From contig CAYLJO010000231.1 in the NCBI GenBank assembly GCA_964383905.1, positions 1-9,540 on the forward strand: a stretch of 9,540 nucleotides of DNA. The letters are read 5' to 3'. A program made the translations under genes and the position numbers. The first letter of the stretch is position 1. Every line of letters starts with the position of its first letter. Under the pieces are notes generated by a model, which did no database searches, was not told the origin of the DNA, and was given only the letters and a program-made list of their open reading frames with translations. Shown here piece by piece: positions 1 to 5,450 of the stretch. This stretch comes from CAYLJO01 sp964383905 (lineage in GTDB: Bacteria > Acidobacteriota > Blastocatellia > Pyrinomonadales > Pyrinomonadaceae).

Positions 1-11
1 AAGTAATTCCC

Positions 12-2618
12 GTGCAGCCTTTACCCATCGATCCACTTCTGCCGGAGATCATCGCGTCATTACGTCGCTCGCCCAACTTGGTGATCGAAGCGCCGCCCGG
101 AGCAGGGAAGACTACCCGCGTGCCCCCATCCCTGCTTGATGCGGGCCTCGCGGGTGAGGCCGAAGTCTGGGTGTTGGAGCCCCGCCGCCTGGCCGCTCGG
201 ATGGCCGCGCAGCGCGTCGCTGAAGAACGAGGCGAGCAGCCCGGCGAGTCGGTCGGATATCAGGTGCGCTTTGAGGAGGTCTCCGGGCCGCGTACGCGCC
301 TGCGCTTTCTGACCGAAGGTGTGCTGACCCGGCGCTTGTTTTCCGACCCGCAACTCTCAAGGGTGGGTGTGGTCGTCCTCGATGAATTCCACGAGCGCCA
401 CTTACAAGCCGATCTCGCGCTCGCGTTGCTCAGGCGGTTGCAGCAGGAAGCGCGGCCGGAATTGCGCATCGTCGCGATGTCGGCGACGCTGGAAGCTGCG
501 CCCATCGCCCGTTATCTGGGCGACTGTCCAACGCTACGCTCCGAAGGCCGCCGTTTCGAGGTCGAGATAGAGCACCTCACGCGGCCGGATGATCGGCCGC
601 TGGCGATGCAGGTTGAGACGGCGGTGCGGCGATTGGTCGCCGACGGCCTGGACGGCGATATCTTGGTCTTTCTCCCCGGCGCCGCCGAAATTCGGCGCGC
701 GCAGGAAGCCTGCGCTGAGTTAGCCGCACAGGCCGACCTACTCGTCCTGCCACTGCACGGCGAGTTGTCACCCGCCGAACAAGACCGCGCCGTGCGCCCC
801 GCCGCGCAACGCAAAGTTATCCTTTCGACGAATGTGGCGGAAACGTCCGTTACGATTGACGGCCTCGTAGCCGTCATCGATTCAGGCCTGGCGCGCGTCG
901 CGGGCCATTCGCCGTGGTCAGGGCTGGCGACCCTCAATGTTGCCCGCGTCAGCCGGGCTTCCGCCACCCAACGCGCGGGCCGCGCCGGGCGGACACGCCC
1001 CGGCCGTGCTCTTCGCCTCTACACCGCGCAGGATTTTGCCGCGCGTCCGGCGCATGAAGCACCGGAAATCCGGCGCCTCGATCTGGCCGAACCGGCGCTC
1101 GAATTACACGCGGCGGGGATCACTGACCTCCATCACTTCGAGTGGTTTGAAGCGCCACCGCCGCCCGCGCTCGCCGCCGCTGAGACTTTGCTTCAGCGGC
1201 TCGGCGCGCTTGATGCAGGCGGTCGGGTGACCGCACTCGGAGAGCGCATGCTGCGCCTACCGCTGCATCCGAGGCTCGCGCGCGCGGTCGTCGAAGCCGA
1301 ATCCCGTGGCGTCGCCCCCGAAGGATGCGTCATCGCGGCGCTCATCAGCGAGCGTGATATCCGCGCCGGCAACATCTTACTCGACGCAAGCCAACGCCGG
1401 CCGGCGGGCGCCCGCCCGAGCGGCCCTTCCGATTTGCTCGAGCTGTTAGACCTTTTTACCGAAGCCGAGTCGGCGGGCTTTGCGCCAGACCGCTTGCGTA
1501 AGCTGCATCTCAATCCCGGTGCGGTGCGCGCGGTTGATCGTGTCCGGCGTCAGCTTCAGCGCTTATGCAAGAATGATAGGTCAAAATTGAGAACCGAAAG
1601 TAAACGGAAGACGCCAACGCCCTTTCAGGAATCGGAGCTGCTGATTTCCATCCTGGCCGGCTACCCCGACCGGGTTGCGCGTCGTCGCATTCCATCCGGC
1701 GAATCACAGGTCGCGAGCGCGGAGCTATTGCTTGCGGGCGGCGGGGCGGCCGAGCTTGCCCCGGAGAGCGTGGTTCGCCAGGCAGACTTTCTGGTGGCCG
1801 TGGATGCTGAGGAGCGCCGTGAGCCCGGTCGAGGGAGACCGGCCGGGCGCAGAAGCGGGACGGTGGTGAGACTGGCCAGCGCGATTGAGCCGGACTGGCT
1901 GCTTGATCTATTCACTGACGCCATCAGCGAGACGACCGAAACACTGTGGAACACCGAGGCGCAACGCGTCGAAGTGGTGCGGCGCCTGCTCTATGATCAA
2001 CTTGTTCTTGACGAGAGTCGCACGAGCGAGGCGGGAAGCGATGAAGTCACCGGCGTGCTTGCCGAGGCCGCACTGGCGGCGGGGCCGCAAGCTTTTACTG
2101 AGGGTGAAGCGGTTGATCACTTCCTGGCGCGCGTCGAGTTTATGGCGCAGACCTTTCCCGACGCCGGTTTCCCCGCTCTCGGCGAAGATGATGTCCGCGC
2201 GAGTCTTGTCAAATTATGTGAGGGCAAACGAAGCTTTGCCGAGCTGCGTGAAGCCGCGCGGGCAGGCGGCTTGCTTGAGGCTTTGCGCAAAAAGCTCGGC
2301 GCGGAGCAGGCGCGGCTCATGGCAGCAATGGCGCCCGAGCGGGTAATCCTCTTAAACGGGCGTCAGGCGCGCGTTCATTACGAACGCCACAAACCGCCCT
2401 GGCTCGCGTCACGATTGCAGGACTTCTTTGGCATGAGGGAAGGGCCCAAAGTGGCCGGGGGCCAAGTCCCGGTCGTGCTGCACCTGCTGGCGCCGAACCG
2501 GCGTCCCGTACAGGTGACGACGGACTTGGCCGGTTTCTGGACGCGCCATTACCCGCAGGTGCGGCGCGAGCTTAGCCGCCGCTACCCGCGCCATCCGTGG
2601 CCCGAGAATCCTCTCTGA
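12..2618 (+). CDS. hrpB: ATP-dependent RNA helicase HrpB (DExH-box, DEAH/RHA family)
   Basis: Predicted 868-residue cytoplasmic DExH-box helicase, close to the usual HrpB length of about 800-850. Seen: Walker A GAGKT at residues 30-34, motif II DEFH at 124-127, motif III SAT at 157-159, a helicase C-terminal domain with STNVAETSVTIDG near 272-284, and motif VI QRAGRAGR at 320-327. These are followed by the helicase-associated (HA2-like) region and the HrpB-specific C-terminal domain, which ends in the typical YPRHPWPENP tail. The family uses NTP hydrolysis to remodel RNA; the physiological role of HrpB is poorly defined in most bacteria. The start is a GTG. The frame stays open to the window edge, but the GTG start aligns the N-terminus well with known HrpB proteins (LPELL-like segment about 20 residues before Walker A). 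A short basic, AT-richer stretch near residues 513-528 looks like a family-variable loop. It appears monocistronic, with 386 bp before the next gene. Confidence 0.95.
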   Translation: MQPLPIDPLLPEIIASLRRSPNLVIEAPPGAGKTTRVPPSLLDAGLAGEAEVWVLEPRRLAARMAAQRVAEERGEQPGESVGYQVRFEEVSGPRTRLRFLTEGVLTRRLFSDPQLSRVGVVVLDEFHERHLQADLALALLRRLQQEARPELRIVAMSATLEAAPIARYLGDCPTLRSEGRRFEVEIEHLTRPDDRPLAMQVETAVRRLVADGLDGDILVFLPGAAEIRRAQEACAELAAQADLLVLPLHGELSPAEQDRAVRPAAQRKVILSTNVAETSVTIDGLVAVIDSGLARVAGHSPWSGLATLNVARVSRASATQRAGRAGRTRPGRALRLYTAQDFAARPAHEAPEIRRLDLAEPALELHAAGITDLHHFEWFEAPPPPALAAAETLLQRLGALDAGGRVTALGERMLRLPLHPRLARAVVEAESRGVAPEGCVIAALISERDIRAGNILLDASQRRPAGARPSGPSDLLELLDLFTEAESAGFAPDRLRKLHLNPGAVRAVDRVRRQLQRLCKNDRSKLRTESKRKTPTPFQESELLISILAGYPDRVARRRIPSGESQVASAELLLAGGGAAELAPESVVRQADFLVAVDAEERREPGRGRPAGRRSGTVVRLASAIEPDWLLDLFTDAISETTETLWNTEAQRVEVVRRLLYDQLVLDESRTSEAGSDEVTGVLAEAALAAGPQAFTEGEAVDHFLARVEFMAQTFPDAGFPALGEDDVRASLVKLCEGKRSFAELREAARAGGLLEALRKKLGAEQARLMAAMAPERVILLNGRQARVHYERHKPPWLASRLQDFFGMREGPKVAGGQVPVVLHLLAPNRRPVQVTTDLAGFWTRHYPQVRRELSRRYPRHPWPENPL

Positions 2619-2733
2619 ATCAGACCACAAGAATGGAAGAAAAATCTTGCGCCGGAGGCACCGGGAGCGAAACGGCTTCTTCTTTTTCTCGCCAGATTGG
2701 GCTTCTGCTGGACCTATTTGTTTGTCCTTTGTT

Positions 2734-2760
2734 TCCTCTGTGTCCTCTGCGTCCTCTGCG
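2734..2760. repeat. 3 x 9-bp tandem repeat of a dispersed type
   Basis: Three consecutive 9-mers are visible: TCCTCTGTG, TCCTCTGCG and TCCTCTGCG, followed by GTTC. Read on the minus strand, the surrounding bases encode the string NRRGRRGHRGNKG. Spurious ORFs with this kind of string recur in many bacterial genomes, so this is probably a copy of a dispersed intergenic repeat and not coding. The repeat structure is seen directly; the dispersed-family assignment is from memory. Confidence 0.6.
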
Positions 2761-2807
2761 GTTCAAATTTTTTGTTTGCGGCTCGGTCGCGCTCATCTGA
2801 GACCCGC

Positions 2808-2813
2808 TATAAT
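2808..2813 (+). promoter_or_regulatory. Possible -10 box (TATAAT) upstream of the lipoprotein-PilZ genes
   Basis: A perfect TATAAT lies about 190 bp before the lipoprotein start. No good TTGACA-like -35 is found 16-18 bp upstream (the bases there are GC-rich, around GGTCGC). It is therefore a weak candidate for the promoter of the three-gene cluster. Confidence 0.3.
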
Positions 2814-3004
2814 ATTGCGTGGCCCGATTTAGCCATACTCTGGCGCACCGGGCCGAACCGGGGCTAAAATGTTCAAGCCCGTTTTTCTGTGATAGAGTCC
2901 TCGCTAACCGGAATGCGCATGCAACTCTCTGCGCCCTATTTCCTATCACTGAAGCCGGCGGGCCAAAGGAAAGGTGGTCAGAAGAAGTGAAGATAGAGCA
3001 CGAG

Positions 3005-3442
3005 ATGAATACCCGCTTCCGCGCCTGTTTGTTACTCATGGTAGTGTTCCTGGCAGTTGCCTGTGCTAAAAACGCCGACCAACCTACGCCCTCCGGTAAC
3101 GGGCCGCTGATGGCTGGCAACGAGACTGCGGCCGTCCTACAGTTGCGGACTATCGCTTCGGCGGAGACCACTTACATGACGACGACGGGCGCCGGCAGCT
3201 ACGGCACGCTGAAGCAGTTGGTTGACTCTCACTTGATCGACTCTTCGCTCGGCGGCGGGGATAAGAGCGGCTACAGGTTTGAAGTGAGACTGACACCGAA
3301 CTCATCCTATGAGGCTGTGGCCAAGCCGATCCAGTATGGTATTACCGGCCTGCGATCTTTTTATCTGAGCTCGAATGACGGCCAGATCCGCGGCGCCGAT
3401 AAGAAAGGCGCGGAGGCAACCGCGAGCGATCCAGCGAGCTGA
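3005..3442 (+). CDS. Small lipoprotein with type IV pilin/pseudopilin-like C-terminal domain
   Basis: Predicted 145 residues. The N-terminus is a lipoprotein signal: two arginines (R4, R6), a hydrophobic stretch, then FLAVAC with Cys20 as the lipidation site. The lipobox is near-consensus, with Ala at -3 in place of Leu. A Ser/Thr/Pro/Gly-rich linker follows (about 21-40). From about residue 41 the pattern LQLRTIASAETTY, then YGTLKQLVDSHLIDSSL, then SGYRFEV and GLRSFYLSSNDGQIRG resembles the globular part of pilin/pseudopilin-like proteins common in Acidobacteriota. The prepilin cleavage site and long N-terminal helix are absent, so it probably sits on a membrane as a lipid-anchored pilin-like domain instead of polymerising as a pilin. 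ATG 3005 was chosen because it places the signal peptide correctly. An in-frame GTG at 2987 is possible and sits behind a better AAGGAAAGG sequence. The PilZ gene begins 37 bp downstream, suggesting co-transcription. The exact function is unknown. Confidence 0.8.
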   Translation: MNTRFRACLLLMVVFLAVACAKNADQPTPSGNGPLMAGNETAAVLQLRTIASAETTYMTTTGAGSYGTLKQLVDSHLIDSSLGGGDKSGYRFEVRLTPNSSYEAVAKPIQYGITGLRSFYLSSNDGQIRGADKKGAEATASDPAS

Positions 3443-3464
3443 CCAAACGGCAGCAGGAAGCAAC

Positions 3465-3470
3465 CCGGAG
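3465..3470 (+). promoter_or_regulatory. Strong ribosome binding site for first PilZ gene
   Basis: The sequence CCGGAGGAACAACTTATG puts a GGAGG about nine bases before the ATG at 3480. This supports that start over the upstream in-frame codon at 3375, which would overlap the lipoprotein gene. Confidence 0.7.
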
Positions 3471-3479
3471 GAACAACTT

Positions 3480-3890
3480 ATGCCGGTTTATTTGGATGAC
3501 CGCCGCAGGTCTCCGCGCCACAAGGCACAGTTGAACGCCCGCCTGCTTTTCAGCGTTTCACTCGTCGACTCAAAGGCGCCCGCCGGCAGCATCCCGCACA
3601 CGCTGAATCTTGTCGGCCAGACGCGTGACATCAGCGAGATAGGCCTGGGGCTCATCGTCCCCATTGCTCAGATCGACGAAAGGTACCTCGCCGGGGAAGG
3701 AAACACGCTGAAAATTGAGCTCTACCTCCCGACCGGCCCGGTCGAGATACATGCTACGCTCGTACGCCATGAGCGGCTGAGTGAAGGCAAGGAAAAAAGC
3801 ATCTTTAACGATGGTTACATTATCGGCGCACAGATCACGAAGGTGAGCGACCGCGCCCGCTTTCTCGAATATCTGCATACGCTGGAATGA
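3480..3890 (+). CDS. Single-domain PilZ protein (predicted c-di-GMP receptor), copy 1
   Basis: Predicted 136-residue cytoplasmic protein made almost entirely of one PilZ domain. Both c-di-GMP contact motifs are intact: RxxxR (R9 and R13 in RRSPRH) near the N-terminus, and DxSxxG (D50, S52, G55 in DISEIG) about 40 residues later. The rest matches the PilZ beta-barrel, ending in GYIIGAQITKVSDRARFLEYLHTLE. PilZ proteins bind cyclic di-GMP and change partner activity, typically for motility, pili or exopolysaccharide. Start 3480 is chosen from the GGAGG ribosome binding site. It lies 37 bp after the lipoprotein gene and 74 bp before a second, clearly homologous PilZ gene. Compared with that paralogue it carries a short insertion (around KEKSIFND) before the last strand. 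The partner protein cannot be told from the sequence; the pilin-like lipoprotein is the obvious candidate by context. Confidence 0.85.
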   Translation: MPVYLDDRRRSPRHKAQLNARLLFSVSLVDSKAPAGSIPHTLNLVGQTRDISEIGLGLIVPIAQIDERYLAGEGNTLKIELYLPTGPVEIHATLVRHERLSEGKEKSIFNDGYIIGAQITKVSDRARFLEYLHTLE

Positions 3891-3964
3891 TGTTAGACTG
3901 GATGTAGGAAGTAGGGCAGCATAAGGCCTCACGAGAGCCGTGCGCAACAGGTAGGAATAACTAT

Positions 3965-4333
3965 ATGTGGGAAATTGTCAGCAAAATAAATCAACGTCGT
4001 ACGCTACGCCGTAAAGTGCAGCTTCCATGCAGCGTTTCACTGCCCGATGCCGGGGTGCCGCCCGCCCGCCCGCTCATAGGACATACGCATGACGTCAGCC
4101 TTGGCGGGGTGGCGCTGATCATGCCTGATATTCACATAGGAGACCACGACCTCATCAGCCCGGAGCGTACGCTGCGGATTACGCTGGCCCTTCCCAAAGA
4201 GCGAGTCGACGTCTATGCCACTCCTGTGCGATACGAGAGAGTCGGGGAAGGTGAGGGCTATCTGATCGGGGCACGCATTACAGACGTCGACGCACGAGCC
4301 CGCTTTGTAAAGTACATACACACTCTCAATTGA
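3965..4333 (+). CDS. Single-domain PilZ protein (predicted c-di-GMP receptor), copy 2
   Basis: Predicted 122-residue cytoplasmic PilZ protein. Motifs seen: overlapping RxxxR pairs (R11/R15 and R12/R16 in RRTLRRK) and DxSxxG (D43, S45, G48 in DVSLGG), both expected to bind c-di-GMP. The C-terminal half (LRITLALP, ATPVRYERVGEGEGYLIGA, ARFVKYIHTLN) aligns without gaps over long stretches with the preceding gene, so the two are tandem paralogues. The ATG at 3965 follows a moderate AGGAAT ribosome binding site. It sits 74 bp behind the first PilZ gene, probably in the same transcript, with a possible terminator 10 bp after its stop. The N-termini and the strand that follows the first motif differ more than the C-termini, suggesting different partners. 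No transmembrane or output domain is present. Confidence 0.85.
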   Translation: MWEIVSKINQRRTLRRKVQLPCSVSLPDAGVPPARPLIGHTHDVSLGGVALIMPDIHIGDHDLISPERTLRITLALPKERVDVYATPVRYERVGEGEGYLIGARITDVDARARFVKYIHTLN

Positions 4334-4342
4334 GCTGACATC

Positions 4343-4370
4343 AAGTGCTTAAGCACTTCTCTCTCTATCC
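4343..4370 (+). terminator. Possible intrinsic terminator after the PilZ genes
   Basis: A perfect 16-bp palindrome (AAGTGCTTAAGCACTT, 4343-4358) starts 10 bp after the stop of the second PilZ gene. It is followed by a pyrimidine tract (CTCTCTCTATCCCTCTC). The stem is short and AT-rich and the tail is mixed C/T instead of pure T, so termination is plausible but weakly supported. The palindrome could equally be a protein-binding site. Confidence 0.35.
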
Positions 4371-4434
4371 CTCTCGGGTCCCTCGGCGGTTAATTGCCAC
4401 CCATCTAAATCAAACCATACACCATTGGACAGTA

Positions 4435-4513
4435 GTAGGGGCAACCCTTGTGGTTGCCCGCGGCCTTTCGCCAGCGCGCACGCGCGGCGCGAGGAACGTG
4501 TCGCTGCCCCTAC
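4435..4513. mobile_element. MITE/REP-like element with 9-bp terminal inverted repeats
   Basis: This 79-bp GC-rich element begins GTAGGGGCA (4435-4443) and ends TGCCCCTAC (4505-4513), a perfect 9-bp terminal inverted repeat. Inside the left end is a second hairpin, GGGCAACC (4439-4446) with GGTTGCCC (4452-4459) around a 5-nt loop. The middle is a GCGCGCACGCGCGGCGCG stretch able to fold on itself. Elements starting GTAGGGGCAACC and translating as ATLVVARGLSPAR are, from memory, dispersed in many bacterial genomes. No clear target-site duplication is visible beside it, and no transposase is present in the window. Confidence 0.65.
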
Positions 4514-4877
4514 ATCTAATCTGCGCCCCTGTACCAATCTCCTGTGGTTTGATTTATCACTCAGCTGAAGGAATCTCTTAGCAACTGTATTTGTTATCCC
4601 TCGCTCAACCATGTTGTGTACGTCAGCGCACGGAATTTAACTCTTTTCGTTGCTATATCCCTTACCCCTTCCCTGAATTGATCTTCATCGCATGTTGTCG
4701 CGTGTTTAACCATTTAACGATCATAGCATTCCTTCCAGACAGTGGCTCGAATTTGTCCAGGTACACGTCATGAAATGTTTTGCCCGTTATGATCATAAGG
4801 AGATAGGCAAGAGCAGGCGGGATCAGGCTCTGTGGTCATAGAAATCCCCTGCGCTCTGTCACTCACCCCTCACCTCG

Positions 4878-4952
4878 CAACGCGGTCTACAATTAATGAG
4901 CACTACTGACCGCGTTGGTGCGGTGCGACCGGACAGGAGGGGTCGCACCGCA
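4878..4952. repeat. Two adjacent hairpins in the gene-poor region
   Basis: Hairpin 1 pairs CAACGCGGTC (4878-4887) with GACCGCGTTG (4908-4917), a perfect 10-bp stem with a 20-nt AT-rich loop. Hairpin 2 pairs TGCGGTGCGACC (4919-4930) with GGTCGCACCGCA (4941-4952), a perfect 12-bp stem with a 10-nt loop. An 8-bp direct repeat, TCTACAAT, occurs in loop 1 (4886-4893) and again just after hairpin 2 (4960-4967). There is no U-tract, so these are not typical terminators. A structured small RNA or a small mobile element are alternatives. Confidence 0.55.
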
Positions 4953-4983
4953 ACCCCCCTCTACAATCAGTTCTAATACTCCA

Positions 4984-5307
4984 CTATCGGCTCGATACGA
5001 ACCGGTGACCATCTTCAGGACCTAAAAAGTTAGAGACCCGGTCCGCAAAATTAGCCCCGACCACGTGTCCACAAATCAAGGTAAGCTTCTCATCTTCCGG
5101 TGACCGGCCGCTTCCTGCAGAGGCGCTATCCAGGCTGATAGCTTGGCTATCAGCCTGGATAGCGCCTCTGCTCGTCTCACAAATAGAGACATTTATCTCG
5201 TGGATCTCATCAGCAATTTCTATCCCTTTGCCAATCAAATAGTTTCGGCAGGCGCACCCCACCTTCTGCGCCAACGCTTCAGACGCGGCACGTAAATAGC
5301 TATCCGG
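4984..5307 (-). pseudogene. Doubtful minus-strand ORF, possible gene remnant
   Basis: On the minus strand a frame is open from about 5307 to a TAG at 4984-4986, about 107 codons. It has no ATG; the only usable start seen is a TTG at 5274, without a clear ribosome binding site. The translation contains a natural-looking segment (KVGCACRNYLIGKGIEIADE, then IHEINVSICETS). Another minus-strand frame just upstream (about 5310-5400) reads GFAALIYLLVDGVRYETSSG before stopping. The pieces could belong to one decayed gene broken by frameshifts, but I recognise no family. The 26-bp inverted repeat at 5117-5171 lies inside the frame and encodes a repetitive AIQADSQAISLDSASA stretch. Chance open reading is a real alternative. 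Confidence 0.25.
5117..5171. repeat. 26-bp perfect inverted repeat with 3-nt loop
   Basis: The left arm 5117-5142 begins GCAGAGGCGCTATCC and the right arm 5146-5171 ends GGATAGCGCCTCTGC. The arms are exact reverse complements across all 26 bp, separated by TTG (5143-5145). Pairing stops sharply at both outer ends. No T-tract follows on either strand, so a simple intrinsic terminator is unlikely. Such a long, mismatch-free arm pair points to a recent inverted duplication or a functional cruciform or RNA hairpin. Confidence 0.85.
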
Positions 5308-5434
5308 TCAAGCAGCTTAACGGTGCGCCCGAACTTGTCTCATAGCGCACGCCGTCTACCAGCAGGTAAATGAGGGCCGCAAATCCATGTGATGCGTGTG
5401 CGGGCTCTCACCTGAAAGAAGAGATGTTAGTCAT

Positions 5435-5443
5435 AAAAGGAGA
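5435..5443 (+). promoter_or_regulatory. Ribosome binding site for the C11 peptidase
   Basis: AAAAGGAGA, with GGAG at 5439-5442, lies 8 nt before the ATG at 5451. It fixes that codon as the start and excludes the longer upstream frame from 5370. Confidence 0.75.
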
Positions 5444-5450
5444 TAGGACT

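Larger units (their letters stand above)
2619..3004. other. Intergenic spacer between hrpB and the lipoprotein gene
   Basis: I see no credible gene here. The stretch holds a short tandem repeat of a dispersed type (2734-2760) and a perfect TATAAT at 2808-2813. A long minus-strand reading frame crosses it (2620-3171), but this runs antisense over the lipoprotein gene and lacks recognisable domains. No convincing intrinsic terminator for hrpB was found. Confidence 0.6.
4334..5450. other. 1.1-kb gene-poor region with several hairpin elements
   Basis: No convincing gene is present. The stretch is lower in GC than its neighbours and contains, in order: the palindrome at 4343, a MITE/REP-like element (4435-4513), a nondescript AT-richer section (about 4514-4870), two adjacent hairpins (4878-4952), and a doubtful minus-strand ORF enclosing a 26-bp inverted repeat (5117-5171). 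The ribosome binding site of the C11 peptidase gene lies at its end. Short frames on both strands lack ribosome binding sites and recognisable domains. Hairpin density suggests a landing zone for small mobile elements or decayed genes. Confidence 0.6.

Noticed and set aside
512..967. 151-codon minus-strand ORF inside hrpB
   Set aside because: It is an Arg/Ser/Ala-rich shadow of the GC-rich helicase gene, whose own frame has all family motifs.
2620..3171. 183-codon minus-strand ORF
   Set aside because: It runs antisense across the lipoprotein gene and a dispersed repeat. Its translation has no recognisable domain and includes the low-complexity NRRGRRGHRG string.
4334..5450. tRNA or other known RNA gene in the gene-poor region
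   Set aside because: No cloverleaf with an acceptor stem and TTCGA-type T-loop could be assembled from the sequence by eye.
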